Notes: generated by a model from the letters alone, not told the origin. A stretch of DNA of 64,000 nucleotides from an uncultured Desulfovibrio sp. (GCF_902477725.1 NZ_CABSIF010000010.1:1-64000), one strand, 5' to 3'. Counted from the first letter of the stretch, positions 42,334 to 52,213 are shown. Numbers and translations are program-made.

Positions 42334-43572
42334 ATGCCTGTAATTCGCAAGAATCTTCTACAGCTTATTTTTTCCGGCGCATACCTGTTACGCTGGAATG
42401 ACAAGCTGCGGCCAGTGGAACTGCTTGAAATTGACAAGCAGGCCCACAAAATGCTCCTGGCCTGCGTGCTCTGGCACGAAAACTCCCGCCACATGACAGC
42501 CCCGGAGCGCACGGCGCTTGCAACAGAAATCATTGAGGGCGGGCTGTTTGATTATTTCTACCGGCTCATCATCACCGACATCAAGCCGCCCATCTACTAC
42601 AGAATCAAGGAAAACCCCGAGCAGTTCCGCCAGTTGACCGAGCACGTGCTCGACATGCTTGAGCCTTCGCTTGCGCCTCTTGGCCCCTTTTGGGAACGCA
42701 TGCGCCAGTGGCACACCAGCCCTGATGACGACACGCTTGCGCGCCGCATTCTTACTGCTGCCCACCTCTTTGCCTCGCAGTGGGAATTCAGGCTCATAGA
42801 GCCGCTTAACGCGCCGTTTGATGATGAAATGGGCGACATAGGCCAGTCGTTTCCCGACCGGCTGGATACGTTCACGGACTTGCGCGGCCTTGCCTCCATG
42901 CGCAGTCAGGGCACTGCCCTCTCGCGCCTTGCCAACCTGTGCGGGCAGCTGCGCTTTCAGGTGCGGTGGACGCAGGCCCCGCGCATTCCGGCCACGTCTG
43001 TTCTCGGCCATATGTTTATTGTGGCCAGCTACGCCTACTGTTTCAGCCTTGCCGTCGATGCCTGCCCAGCGCGCGCCAACAACAACTTTTTCTGCGGATT
43101 GTTCCACGACCTGCCGGAAGTGCTCACTCGCGACATTATCTCGCCGGTCAAGCAGTCCATTTCAGACTTGCCAAAGATTATCAAGGAATACGAGGATAAA
43201 GAGCTGGAGCGCCGCGTGTATGGCCCCTTGCGCGCGGAGGGCTTCACCTCCCTGGTGGAGCGCATTGAATACTACCTTGGCGCGGCAGTCGGCTCCGAAT
43301 TTCAGGAATGCGTGTGTGAAAATGGCACAGTTCGGGCAGTTGAGGGCTTTCAGGCTCTTGCCGCATGCAACCGGGACGATCTGGATCCCAAGGACGGCCA
43401 GCTTGTTAAGGTTTGCGACAATCTGGCGGCTTTTCTGGAGGCGCACAGTTCCATCCGCAACGGCGTGTCCTCACCCCACCTGCTGGAAGCCCGCGTGCGC
43501 CTGCTGAACCGCCTGCGCGAAAGTTCACCCAATGTGCTGGGGCTGGATGCCCTGCTTGCCGACTTTGATTAA
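42334..43572 (+). CDS. HD-domain phosphohydrolase (YfbR-like)
   Basis: 412 aa. The HD signature is in the second half: LGHMFIVASYAYCFSLA, FFCGLFHDLPEVLTRDIISPVK, that is His...HD...E...D, the arrangement of YfbR-type 5'-deoxynucleotidases. The first 190 residues or so have no motif I recognise. The G-rich tract at 42321-42327 serves as ribosome site for the ATG at 42334; an in-frame GTG at 42319 is less likely. It is followed after 13 bp by a secreted protein gene, probably in one transcript. Confidence 0.8.
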   Translation: MPVIRKNLLQLIFSGAYLLRWNDKLRPVELLEIDKQAHKMLLACVLWHENSRHMTAPERTALATEIIEGGLFDYFYRLIITDIKPPIYYRIKENPEQFRQLTEHVLDMLEPSLAPLGPFWERMRQWHTSPDDDTLARRILTAAHLFASQWEFRLIEPLNAPFDDEMGDIGQSFPDRLDTFTDLRGLASMRSQGTALSRLANLCGQLRFQVRWTQAPRIPATSVLGHMFIVASYAYCFSLAVDACPARANNNFFCGLFHDLPEVLTRDIISPVKQSISDLPKIIKEYEDKELERRVYGPLRAEGFTSLVERIEYYLGAAVGSEFQECVCENGTVRAVEGFQALAACNRDDLDPKDGQLVKVCDNLAAFLEAHSSIRNGVSSPHLLEARVRLLNRLRESSPNVLGLDALLADFD

Positions 43573-43585
43573 CCCACACCCACCC

Positions 43586-44338
43586 ATGAAAATTGCTACT
43601 CCCCCTGCCCGCTTTGCGGTTTTTCTGCTTATTGCGGCAACCCTTGCCTGTCTGTTGCCCGCTGCATGGCCGCGCCCTTGCAATGCGCTTGCCATTTCCA
43701 AGGGATTGTCCTTTTATGCCAACGACCTGGAATATTATTACCAGCACCGCCGCACCGAGACGCTCCCAGGCATTCTGCGCACGTTTGACGGGCAAGGGGT
43801 GCTGAAAGACAGCCTCAAGCAGATCATGCTGGCAACCTTTCTGGCGCAGGTGCTGCGCGATGATCCGTCTGCCCGGCAACGACTGTTGCCGCCCCAGCCC
43901 GGTCTGAGCCGCGATGGACGGCGCACTCTGGCCTGGATGGCCCATCTTGCGCAATTGCCTGATGAAGAAGAGCTGCTTGCCACCCTGCTGCAACCGGAGG
44001 AAAAGTTGCTGCTCCAGCAGATCCGGCACAGCCCCGCCCAGTTGATCAACTGGGATATCTACTCGGAGAAATCCGTATTGCAGATGTATTGGGCGGCCTT
44101 TATGGCCTCTGGCAGCAATGAATTTCTGGATGCCATTATCCGCGCTGCCCTGCGCTACGCCAAGCTGAATTCAGAGGGATTGCGCAATGACGACACATTT
44201 TCCGGCAGCGCCGCCGCCGCGGCCTCACTGTACGACCTCGCCCCAAGGCACCCTGCCGTACAAGCCCGCCTTGAGCAGTTTCTTAAAAGCTGCAGCGGGG
44301 CAGAGGCTGAAACATTGAAAACAATTTTGCGTAAATAG
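43586..44338 (+). CDS. Secreted or membrane-anchored protein of unknown function
   Basis: 250 aa. The N-terminus (about 1-37) is a signal peptide or single membrane anchor (FAVFLLIAATLACLLPAAWP). The rest is helical and soluble, with no motif I recognise; a tail of regular helices resembles repeat scaffolds. The frame is open to 43532, but the ATG at 43586 gives the signal sequence. It starts 13 bp after the HD gene. A shared terminator follows at 44459-44490. Function not assigned. Confidence 0.7.
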   Translation: MKIATPPARFAVFLLIAATLACLLPAAWPRPCNALAISKGLSFYANDLEYYYQHRRTETLPGILRTFDGQGVLKDSLKQIMLATFLAQVLRDDPSARQRLLPPQPGLSRDGRRTLAWMAHLAQLPDEEELLATLLQPEEKLLLQQIRHSPAQLINWDIYSEKSVLQMYWAAFMASGSNEFLDAIIRAALRYAKLNSEGLRNDDTFSGSAAAAASLYDLAPRHPAVQARLEQFLKSCSGAEAETLKTILRK

Positions 44339-44458
44339 ACCAAGGCAGGAGCAAGTTAACGGGAATATCTCATGGGAACCGGGAGGGGGCGATATGCGCT
44401 GTAATCCTTTTTTGCCCTGACAGCCCGAACTGGGCGGAGAACGCCTACCTCAAAAAGC

Positions 44459-44490
44459 AAAGGCTCTGTTCCTTCGGGAACAGAGCCTTT
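44459..44490. terminator. Bidirectional terminator between convergent genes
   Basis: 14-bp perfect stem AAAGGCTCTGTTCC/GGAACAGAGCCTTT with a TTCG tetraloop. T-rich sequence follows on both strands (TTTATTCG plus; TTTGCTTTTTG minus). Confidence 0.9.
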
Positions 44491-44518
44491 ATTCGTTATG
44501 GGAGCAAGCCGCTGGGCC

Positions 44519-46549
44519 TTAGCCCTTCTTCATATGTTCTATAAGATCCATAAGGTTGCGGGCCAGGGCGCGCAGGGATTCCAGTTCCTTCATGGCGACC
44601 TGCATGGATTGCGAAGTGCTTGCCGCAATGTGGTTAACATCAGCAACAGACCTGTTGATTTCTTCGCTGGTGGCAGACTGCTGCTCGCTTGCGGCGGCAA
44701 TGGCCCGCACTTCATCGGCTGTCTGATCCACCATGCCAACGATTTCTTTCAGGGCTTCGCCAGACTTGTTGGAATACTCCGTAGCTTCAGAAATGTTGCC
44801 AACTGCCTTTTCCACCTGCTGAATGCTCTGTCCGGCGCTTTGCTGGATGGCAGCAATGGCGTTGCCCACATCGGTGGTGGAGGACATGGTCTTTTCCGCC
44901 AGCTTGCGCACTTCGTCAGCCACCACGGCAAATCCGCGCCCGGCATCGCCCGCACGGGCGGCTTCAATAGCCGCGTTCAGGGCCAGCAGGTTGGTTTGAT
45001 CCGCGATATCTGAAATGACGCCCATGATCTGGCTGATGGCCTTGGCGTGGTCGTCCAGCTGGGTCATGCCGTCCCTGAGGGCCTGCGACTGCCGCTGCAC
45101 TTCCTGAATACCCACCACGGCCCTGGACACAATCTCGGAACCGACCTCTGCCTTACGCTTGGCGGCGTTGGAGATGTCAGACGCCCCGCCGGCATTCTTG
45201 GCGACTTCAAGCACCGTGGAATTCATTTCTTCCATGGCGGTTGCGGTTTCCGCCAATCGGCTTGCGGCATGGTCAAGAGCTCCGCTGGTATTTTCTACCT
45301 GCTCGGAGATATCATTGATGGAGGCATTCAACTGTCCCACCACTTCTTCTATCTGGGCAGCAGCACTGATCATGCCCTCGCGCTTGGCCTGTTCCGCCTG
45401 CGCCTGGGCTACGCGGGCCTCTTCCATGGCGAGCTTGGCTTCTTCACCCATCTTGTGGGCTTCTTCGGCCTTTTCGCTGGCATCGCGCACCAGCTTGCGC
45501 AGATTATCTTCCATTGTGCGCAAGGAATCTGCAAGTTGGCCCATATCGTCACGGCTGTATACGTCAAGCTGCGCCTCGTTATTGCCGTCGGCAACAGCCT
45601 GCGCATAGGCGGTTATCTTGCGAATGGGAGCACTGATCTTGATGCCTAAAATCAGGGAAAGAATCAGCTGAAAGACCAGCAGGCCCACGCCAATCCAGAT
45701 GGAATTGCTTATGGCCACGCGTTCCAGACGCTGCAAATCATCAATGGGCATGCCCACAAACCACATGCCCACGATTTTGCCATTGGCATCTTTGACTGGC
45801 CAGTAGGCAGAATTGTAGTCAATTCCAAGAATATTATTATGTGAGTATACCGTTTCTCCACGCTCAAGCACGGCCTTGAGGATTTCAGGCGATTGCAGCT
45901 TGGTGCCGACCGCGCGTTTGCCATCCTGCATCATGATGGTTGTCATTACGCGCGTATCACCCTTGAAAATGGTGACGTTGACGCCAGAAAGCTTTTTGAG
46001 CCAATCAAGGTATGCGGGCGTAACAAGCGAGGTGCCAATAGATACGCTGCCCACAATCTTGCCGTCGAACATTACAGGAAAGCTTGCGCGTATGGTGAAC
46101 GGCACCTCTGTGCCAGCCACCACGGCCACGGCGGGCTTGCCCGTAAGGGCAATAACCACGGTTTCCTGATTGGTAACGCTGTCGCCGTGCTTTTTGGAAT
46201 GCCCGCGTCCTATGACTATCCCCTTTTCATCGGTGATGGTCATAAAATCCGAACCGGCCTTTTTCATCAGGACTGAGCCGAGTTTGACCGCCGCATCAGT
46301 GTTTTTTTCAGCGACAGCCTTGGCAAAGTCATCATCTTCTGCAATAAGATCAGCACTTTGCAAAAACTTTTGAGCTGTGGTTTCATTGGCAGAACTGATG
46401 ACCTGCTGCATCCTTACGATGCCCTTGTTCAGTTCGTCTTCGATCGGAACTTTCATGAAGTAGATTGAGACAAAAAGCACAACGCCACAGCATGTAATCA
46501 GCGCGCCGAATAGCGATCCGACATATGTGTGCGCAATAGTCCAACGCAT
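44519..46549 (-). CDS. Methyl-accepting chemotaxis protein with Cache-type sensor
   Basis: 676 aa chemoreceptor. A membrane helix (about 10-35) is followed by a periplasmic Cache-like domain (about 40-280, containing FMTITDEKGIVIGRGH and GKIVGSVSIGTSLV), a second membrane helix (about 285-305), a HAMP domain and a cytoplasmic signalling helix bundle. The hairpin tip reads DEVRKLAEKTMSSTTDVGNA, with ALNAAIEAARAGDAGRGFAVV before it. There is no CheR/CheB tether pentapeptide at the end. The ATG at 46549 has AAGGAG 7 bp upstream; the upstream extension to 46579 lacks one. The ligand is unknown; it should signal through the CheA/CheW of this window or another set. Confidence 0.94.
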   Translation of the reverse strand: MRWTIAHTYVGSLFGALITCCGVVLFVSIYFMKVPIEDELNKGIVRMQQVISSANETTAQKFLQSADLIAEDDDFAKAVAEKNTDAAVKLGSVLMKKAGSDFMTITDEKGIVIGRGHSKKHGDSVTNQETVVIALTGKPAVAVVAGTEVPFTIRASFPVMFDGKIVGSVSIGTSLVTPAYLDWLKKLSGVNVTIFKGDTRVMTTIMMQDGKRAVGTKLQSPEILKAVLERGETVYSHNNILGIDYNSAYWPVKDANGKIVGMWFVGMPIDDLQRLERVAISNSIWIGVGLLVFQLILSLILGIKISAPIRKITAYAQAVADGNNEAQLDVYSRDDMGQLADSLRTMEDNLRKLVRDASEKAEEAHKMGEEAKLAMEEARVAQAQAEQAKREGMISAAAQIEEVVGQLNASINDISEQVENTSGALDHAASRLAETATAMEEMNSTVLEVAKNAGGASDISNAAKRKAEVGSEIVSRAVVGIQEVQRQSQALRDGMTQLDDHAKAISQIMGVISDIADQTNLLALNAAIEAARAGDAGRGFAVVADEVRKLAEKTMSSTTDVGNAIAAIQQSAGQSIQQVEKAVGNISEATEYSNKSGEALKEIVGMVDQTADEVRAIAAASEQQSATSEEINRSVADVNHIAASTSQSMQVAMKELESLRALARNLMDLIEHMKKG

Positions 46550-47010
46550 GCCATTCTCCTTGCCAGAAACGTCCACCACAAAATTTACCGTATCATAACG
46601 CCATGTGGCCGGTGCATAACCAGCCGCCAGCGCTCACCCTCGGAGTGCAAAAACTCTGCACGGGGCTTACGGCCAGCTTCATTTAAGACTAAGTGATCTT
46701 CATTCTCCTTAACGGCATGGTTAAAAAAATTAATAGGCCACAGGTCAGGTTAATTACGAAAAAACGATTTCTCCTGCACAAAATAGATAACACAAAATAT
46801 ACTTTTAGAGTATCAGATACTTGAGTATGGTCAATGGGCTCTACTTGTTTGCTTGTTACGTAAAAAAAAAATCACACATAAATCTAGACCGTTAACGGAC
46901 AAACACAGCTCAAAAGATTGTGAATTTTTTTTCAAATAGTCTGTTTTTTAGTGCCGCCAGCGGACGCTGCCCATTGCCGAAAAAAAATTACAGGAAGCAT
47001 TGCGCTCAAT
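46550..47010. other. AT-rich intergenic region with promoter-like palindromes
   Basis: No supported gene. The interval holds the promoter area of the chemoreceptor gene (TATGAT and TAAATT-type boxes near 46,585-46,600, minus strand) and two short perfect palindromes, AGTATC-a-GATACT (about 46,811) and CCGTTAACGG (about 46,890). Their function is unknown. Confidence 0.4.
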
Positions 47011-47072
47011 AAAAAAACCCATTCCTGCGTCCTCACAGCACTATGCCATGCATGGGGAGCAAGAACGGGCTT
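47011..47072 (-). terminator. Terminator of the trmJ operon
   Basis: Minus strand 12-bp stem with one bulge (AAGCCCGTTCTTG with CAGGAATGGGTT), 32-nt loop, then seven T. It lies 24 bp after the trmJ stop. Confidence 0.65.
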
Positions 47073-47095
47073 TTTAAAAGCCTGCATAAAAAAAA

Positions 47096-47839
47096 TTAAT
47101 CTGGCAGTTTGTTACGCACCTGACGGCACAGTCCCATGAGGGCATCATATTCGTGCCGTAATAGTCCTGCCCGACTAATAAGCCTGCGCCAGGGCATCAA
47201 AAAATAATCACGGTTGTCACCGTGCAGATAATCAAGACGCAGTAACACATCCTTAAGCGATTCCACCAAGCGCTCCTGCTCTGCCGCAGTTGCCACCTTG
47301 CCGCCGCGCGGCATTTCTATCTGCCTTTCGCCGTGTTGCAGGGCACGCACGGCATTGGCGCAGGTGTAACTGAGCAGCAGCACGGCCTGGGCAAGATTGA
47401 GCGAACTGGCAGCCGGATCCGTGGGGATAGTTACCAAGCGGTGGCAGTGCATAATCTCATCATTGTTGAGGCCTCGGTCTTCCGGGCCAAAAACAAAGGA
47501 AACCTTCTCGCCCTTGGCGAGCACGGCTGCGGCCTCGCGCGCGGCCTGCTCCGGCGAGAGCAGCGCCTGACGCCAGCCGCCCACGCGCGCGGTGGTACCA
47601 AATACCAGTGCGCTTTGAGCCACGGCCTGCGCCACGTCTTCATGCTCTTCCACGGCATCCAGAATATCCTGCCCCTTTGGCGTTGCCAAAGGGCGCGCCT
47701 TTTCCCTGTCCCACCGTTCCGGATCAACAAGGCGCAAGGTTGGGCAGCCCATGTTGACGCAGGCGCGGGCAGCCATGCCTATATTTTCAGGAAAGCGAGT
47801 TTTGACCAATACAACTTCAAGACCTTGCAGCAACATCAT
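47096..47839 (-). CDS. trmJ: SpoU-family tRNA/rRNA 2'-O-methyltransferase (TrmJ-like)
   Basis: 247 aa SPOUT-knot methyltransferase. Motif 1 ENIGMAARACVNMG, motif 2 SFVFGPEDRGLNNDEI and motif 3 SSLNLAQAVLLLSY are all visible and identify the TrmJ/LasT group that methylates the ribose at tRNA position 32. A C-terminal extension of about 85 residues is typical. Two adjacent ATGs (47839 and 47836); GAGG fits the second slightly better. Followed by a terminator; preceded by the DUF456 gene. Confidence 0.88.
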   Translation of the reverse strand: MMLLQGLEVVLVKTRFPENIGMAARACVNMGCPTLRLVDPERWDREKARPLATPKGQDILDAVEEHEDVAQAVAQSALVFGTTARVGGWRQALLSPEQAAREAAAVLAKGEKVSFVFGPEDRGLNNDEIMHCHRLVTIPTDPAASSLNLAQAVLLLSYTCANAVRALQHGERQIEMPRGGKVATAAEQERLVESLKDVLLRLDYLHGDNRDYFLMPWRRLISRAGLLRHEYDALMGLCRQVRNKLPD

Positions 47840-47843
47840 AACC

Positions 47844-48449
47844 TCAGCACAGGCCCCGCAGCAGCGTCAGCAAGACCTGCGTGGGAGCTTCGGGAGAAAA
47901 AGCGGGCATCTGGGGCGGCAGCTTGGGCCAGATACGCCCGGCAGCCAGAGCCAGCATGGCCCCGCCTGCGCCGCACTTGCACACGGTGCCGAGGAATCGG
48001 CCCATCATGGCGCCAAAAGCCGCGTCCAGTGCTTCTCGCAGTGGGCGCCCCTTGAGGTGCTCCACAACAAAACAGCCTGTCCACGCCCCAGCCAGCGCGC
48101 CGATAAGCGCCCCAAGCCCAAAAAAGAGCGGCGCAAGCAGAATGGCCCCCGCTATGGCCCCGATCATCCCCGCAAATGTGCCGGAAGAGCTGGAGCCATA
48201 GCGTTTGGCCTTGAGTATCTGCATGCCCATTTCCAGGGCTTCGCCCACAAGGGCCATGCCCACCATCATGATCCAGAACCAGACATCCATGGAGGTCGCG
48301 CCGGGATGCACCACCTTCCACAACGCCACAAGCCCCAGCAGCACCCAGTTGGCGGGCAGCCCAAAAATGTTGAGCAGCAGCACAAAGCACAGCAGCGTTA
48401 TGAATGCCCCGGCCAGCAATGAAGCCAGGGGAAAAGGCAGAAAATCCAT
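47844..48449 (-). CDS. DUF456-family membrane protein
   Basis: 201 aa, about five hydrophobic segments. It has the Gly-rich family pattern NIFGLPANWVLLGLVALW and GTFAGMIGAIAGAIL, as in DUF456 proteins. Function unknown. GGAGAG precedes the ATG. It lies 4 bp before trmJ and 18 bp after the PaaK-type ligase, so three genes are co-oriented. Confidence 0.8.
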   Translation of the reverse strand: MDFLPFPLASLLAGAFITLLCFVLLLNIFGLPANWVLLGLVALWKVVHPGATSMDVWFWIMMVGMALVGEALEMGMQILKAKRYGSSSSGTFAGMIGAIAGAILLAPLFFGLGALIGALAGAWTGCFVVEHLKGRPLREALDAAFGAMMGRFLGTVCKCGAGGAMLALAAGRIWPKLPPQMPAFSPEAPTQVLLTLLRGLC

Positions 48450-48467
48450 GCGGCTCTCCGGTCGCTG

Positions 48468-49766
48468 TTAGTTTTTGTTGCGCATATCCTGCAAGCGCAC
48501 GGCCTTGCCCTCGGTACGCGGCAGGCTGTTGCTTTCCACAAGTTCAACCCTGGGCGTAATGAGGATTTCATCGCGCAGGCGCGCGGCAATGGCCTTTTGC
48601 AGGTTTTGCAGCACGCGCATGTCTTCGACAAAATGCTCGTCGCGGATTTCGATCTGCACGCGCATGACATCGCCAAGCCCATCGTTCTCAAGCAAGATCA
48701 GGTAGCTCTGGCCCACTTCGGCAAAGGTCATGATGACCTGCTCAATTTGCATGGGGTAGATGTTGACGCCCTTGATGATGAACATGTCGTCCGCGCGGCC
48801 AAGGATGCGGTCTATGCGGCGGTGCTTGCGGCCACAGGCGCATTCGCCCGGCAAAAAGCGCGTAAGGTCGCGCGTGCGGTAACGCAGGATGGGCATGCCC
48901 TGGCGGCACAGGCAGGTCATGACAAGTTCGCCCACTTCGCCCTCGGGCATGGGCTCACCAGTTTCAGGATCGACGATTTCAGGGATATAGGCGTCTTCCC
49001 ACAGGTGCATTCCCGCCTGATGCAGGCACTCAAAGCCCACGCCGGGGCCGTTCATTTCAGACAGCCCGTAGGAGTTGTAGGCCTTCATGTCAAAAAGGTC
49101 TTCGATGCGGCGGCGGAATTCTTCGGTATACGGCTCCGCACCCACAAGGGCGATGCGCAAGGGGAACTGGCGCGGGTCTTCACCCATATTGCGCAGGTGC
49201 TCACCCAGAATGAGGGCGTATGAGGGCAGAATGTGGGCCACCGTAGTGCGGAAATCCTTGGCGAGCTTGATCTGGCGGCGCGAGTTGCCAGCCCCGGCGG
49301 GGATGGTCATGCAGCCCAGGCGCTCCGCGCCAAAATGGATGCCAAGACCGCCCGTGAACAGCCCGTAGCCGGACATATTCTGAAAAACGTCGTCCCGGCG
49401 CACGCCAACCATGTGGATGCTGCGCGCCATGAGGTCGGCCCAGGAATTGATGTCGTTCTGCGTGTGGCAGATGGCCACGGGCGAACCGGTGGTGCCGCTG
49501 GAACAGTGCATGCGCACTATCTCGGACTGCGGCACGCACAAAAGCCCGGTGGGGTACTGCGAACGCAGATCCTGCTTTGTGGTAAAGGGGATGCGCCGCA
49601 GATCATCCAGACTGCGGATGGAATCCGGGCCAACGCCCGCTTCGTCCAGGCGCTGACGATAAAAATCGCACTTGCGCGTCTGGGCCACTGTGCTTCTCAG
49701 CCTCGAAAGCTGAGCCTGCTCAATCTGATCCCTGCTCCAACACTCCGCCTCATCAAAGAATTCCAT
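48468..49766 (-). CDS. Phenylacetate-CoA ligase family protein (PaaK-like)
   Basis: 432 aa adenylate-forming ligase. The phosphate loop is MHCSSGTTGSPVAI, with YNSYGLSEMNGPGV (A5) and YRTRDLTRFLPGEC, plus a CACGRKHRR cysteine pair typical of PaaK. It activates aryl acids such as phenylacetate, in anaerobes often in aromatic amino acid fermentation or degradation. No indolepyruvate oxidoreductase genes are in view to confirm the substrate. GAGGAG precedes the ATG. Confidence 0.9.
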   Translation of the reverse strand: MEFFDEAECWSRDQIEQAQLSRLRSTVAQTRKCDFYRQRLDEAGVGPDSIRSLDDLRRIPFTTKQDLRSQYPTGLLCVPQSEIVRMHCSSGTTGSPVAICHTQNDINSWADLMARSIHMVGVRRDDVFQNMSGYGLFTGGLGIHFGAERLGCMTIPAGAGNSRRQIKLAKDFRTTVAHILPSYALILGEHLRNMGEDPRQFPLRIALVGAEPYTEEFRRRIEDLFDMKAYNSYGLSEMNGPGVGFECLHQAGMHLWEDAYIPEIVDPETGEPMPEGEVGELVMTCLCRQGMPILRYRTRDLTRFLPGECACGRKHRRIDRILGRADDMFIIKGVNIYPMQIEQVIMTFAEVGQSYLILLENDGLGDVMRVQIEIRDEHFVEDMRVLQNLQKAIAARLRDEILITPRVELVESNSLPRTEGKAVRLQDMRNKN

Positions 49767-49851
49767 GCCGCCTCCTCAGCTTCATGCCGCAACGCCCCCG
49801 AGGCGCGCCAGCTTATAATGCGTATTCACCCGCCATGGCGGGAACAAAAAG

Positions 49852-50910
49852 CTACTCTCCGGCCCGGGTGTGCGCCCATCCCCAGATAAGGCCGAAACAT
49901 CCGGCGATCATCATATCGCCATGCGGGGCCAGAAAACGCCCCTGCCCTTGCAGCAGTGCGCGCTTTGGCCCGGTGATGTAGGTTGGCTCGTAACCGCCGG
50001 CTTCTTCACAATAAGGGCCAAAAGCCGTGCCGTGCCCGCCGGAAGCCTGCACCTCTTCTGTGGGCAGCCAGTGCTTGCGGAACTGTTCAAGATCGCCCAG
50101 CAACTGCTCCAGAGTGCGCATGCCGGTGTGGTGCTCGAAAATTCCGCGCACCTGCCCCTTATATACCAGCGCAGCCACGGTATGCCCGTTGCCCACGTTG
50201 ATGACCGTGATGCCCTGCCGATAACTGCGGTCCATCACTTCCTTGTCGCACAATGCGCCAAGCAGCGCACTGGCCCCGGTGTCTGCAACCGGGCCGCCTG
50301 TTTTATCGTGCAGGGGTACAAGGCGCGTCAGCGATGGCGGCGGTGTTTCGTATATCCAGCGCCTGGGATCAGAAGATGCGCCCAGCAGTTCCGTCCATGC
50401 GCGCATGCGCGCCTGACGGTTGCCGTGGGTATGAAAGCCGTGATCCTGCGCAGCGGTCAGTACCAGATGCGGCAGGGGCAGCCCGGCATGACGCAACAAG
50501 CCCCCCCAGAATTCCGGCGAATAATCGGTGAGAAAAACCGGCACGCTGCCCTCGGGGCAGCTGGAACGCACTTCCACGCCGATTTTGCGCACGACTTCTT
50601 CATTATCATGAATACCGCGCGTGGCCGCTGCGGTTGCGCTGACAGAAAGGCCCGCTGCAAGGTGTTCCTTGATGGCCTGGGTAAAGCCACCGCCCATGTT
50701 GGCGCCGTAAAGCCATATATTACGCTTGAGCAGGGTCAGCTCGCGGATGCGCTGCGCAACGAGCCGCGCTGGAGCTGGCAAAACAAAGCGCGGCCAGTTC
50801 TCGCACTCAAGGCCTGGGCGGGCCAAAAGGGCATCCTGCGTGCCGCTGCCTATATCCACGCACAGCACAGGCCCTGTGCCGCGCAAAAACTTTTGTACTA
50901 TCTCGTCCAT
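49852..50910 (-). CDS. DUF1786 protein (actin/sugar-kinase-like ATPase fold)
   Basis: 352 aa. The N-terminal VLCVDIGSGTQDALL is a phosphate-1 loop of the ASKHA ATPase fold, and ITVINVGNGHTVAALVYKG is the phosphate-2-like loop. The sequence matches the DUF1786 family, sometimes labelled putative pyruvate formate-lyase activating enzyme, but it has no radical-SAM cysteines, so that label should not be trusted. The reading frame begins with GTG at 50916; the ATG at 50910 is better spaced from GAGAGG. Function unknown. Confidence 0.75.
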   Translation of the reverse strand: MDEIVQKFLRGTGPVLCVDIGSGTQDALLARPGLECENWPRFVLPAPARLVAQRIRELTLLKRNIWLYGANMGGGFTQAIKEHLAAGLSVSATAAATRGIHDNEEVVRKIGVEVRSSCPEGSVPVFLTDYSPEFWGGLLRHAGLPLPHLVLTAAQDHGFHTHGNRQARMRAWTELLGASSDPRRWIYETPPPSLTRLVPLHDKTGGPVADTGASALLGALCDKEVMDRSYRQGITVINVGNGHTVAALVYKGQVRGIFEHHTGMRTLEQLLGDLEQFRKHWLPTEEVQASGGHGTAFGPYCEEAGGYEPTYITGPKRALLQGQGRFLAPHGDMMIAGCFGLIWGWAHTRAGE

Positions 50911-51027
50911 ACTCACCTCTCATGAACGAAAAAATCTACCTGTATCAACCTTCAAGCGCAAGTCTTGATAAATTTTTGAAAAAAAAGCTTGCCAAGTATT
51001 TCAGTTTGCCGTAGTACATCTTCTCGC

Positions 51028-51112
51028 GCCGAGGTGGTGGAACTGGTAGACACGCTATCTTGAGGGGGTAGTGAGGATTCTCGTGCGGGTTCGAGTCCCG
51101 CCCTCGGCACCA
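51028..51112 (+). tRNA. tRNA-Leu (GAG), prophage attachment site
   Basis: Class II tRNA: acceptor GCCGAGG/CCTCGGC, D arm GTGGAACTGGTAGACAC, anticodon loop TTGAGGG (anticodon GAG), variable arm, and T arm GCGGG-TTCGAGT-CCCGC. Discriminator A and an encoded CCA end at 51112. A tyrosine integrase gene lies 7 bp beyond its 3' end, so this tRNA is the probable attB/attL. Confidence 0.95.
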
Positions 51113-51118
51113 TTGATA

Positions 51119-52213
51119 TTATTGAAGTTTTACGGAAGGCGTTTCAAATTGTGGGCCTCCGTGTGGGACTTCTGATTTTTCAGGCTCGAAACGCTGTAAC
51201 GTTTCGGGCCTTTCTCGTTTTACGAGGACGCCTTCGAGGACGTTTTCACGCGGCATCATCCGTGCTATATAATTCTCAGTTGTAGCAAGCCTCTTGTGAC
51301 GCAAGATGGCTTGGATATCCTTCATCGGCACACCTTCTTTAGCCAGAAGGGTTGCCGTCAGATGGCGAATTGCGTGCAGGCAAAAGTGTCCTACCTCAGC
51401 CTTTACGCACAATCTCTTGGTGAGCCTGATCCTGTTCGTGTACGGCTTGCCGTTGCAGTGACAAAACACATATTCCTTATTCCACCCCTCCTTGCGCTGT
51501 TCCAGCAATAACGCCCGTAGCGTGCTAGTCATGGGCACAGGGTCATACTCCATTCCGCCGCCTTTTCTTTTGCGGGTGCCAAGCATGACCACCCCACGCT
51601 CAAAGTCCACATCTGACCATTTGAGCCTGAACAGCTCACTTTTGCGCGCCGCCGTGTGGAGGCAGGCTTGCAAAAAGAGTCTGTCCCTTGGTTGTGCAAC
51701 GTCCAGAACAAGGTTGAACTCTGCCTCAGTTGGAACCCTCCTTGGGGACTGGTCAACAGGAAACGGTTCAACAACACGAAATGGGTTTTGCACAGGAAGG
51801 CTCAGATACTTGATTCCCCAGGCCCACGCGGCGCCCAAGTTTTTTCTAATCGCATTAGACGCCGCATTGCTCATGCGCTGTGCGGCGTACCTCATGGCTT
51901 CAAGGACAATATGAGGGGTAATATCCTCAACGTCCGTTTCGCCTGAAACTGCGGACAAAAAAAGACGCGCCGAGCGCGTCCGTTGCTGGTAGCAGATTTT
52001 GGAATGGCGCTCACTGGAAAAGTCCAGGAACTGATTCAACCATTCCAAGGCCGTGACGGTTGGAGTTTTTACTTCCGGCTGGGCCAGAACTGCCTTTTTC
52101 ACCGCGCTTTCCCAGTCCAGAGCTTCCCTTTTGGTTGCGCAGACTTTGGAGTATCGCTTGCCGTCTATCTGCCTTTCCGCCCTCCACTTTCCTGATTTGA
52201 GAGGGTACGGCAT
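51119..52213 (-). CDS. int: Tyrosine-family phage integrase
   Basis: 364 aa site-specific recombinase. The N-terminal arm-binding part (PYPLKSGKWRAERQIDGKRY) precedes a core-binding domain (about 60-165). The catalytic domain has Arg in TAARKSELFRL, His-x-x-Arg in LHAIRHLTAT, and the nucleophile region HKRLATTENYIA with the Tyr. AAGGAG precedes the ATG. It sits 7 bp from tRNA-Leu, transcribed toward it. The upstream HTH gene overlaps its first 200 bp. Confidence 0.95.
   Translation of the reverse strand: MPYPLKSGKWRAERQIDGKRYSKVCATKREALDWESAVKKAVLAQPEVKTPTVTALEWLNQFLDFSSERHSKICYQQRTRSARLFLSAVSGETDVEDITPHIVLEAMRYAAQRMSNAASNAIRKNLGAAWAWGIKYLSLPVQNPFRVVEPFPVDQSPRRVPTEAEFNLVLDVAQPRDRLFLQACLHTAARKSELFRLKWSDVDFERGVVMLGTRKRKGGGMEYDPVPMTSTLRALLLEQRKEGWNKEYVFCHCNGKPYTNRIRLTKRLCVKAEVGHFCLHAIRHLTATLLAKEGVPMKDIQAILRHKRLATTENYIARMMPRENVLEGVLVKRERPETLQRFEPEKSEVPHGGPQFETPSVKLQ

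Noticed and set aside
46951..47139. 62-codon plus-strand frame near trmJ
   Set aside because: It overlaps the trmJ terminator and the trmJ 3' end; no ribosome site.
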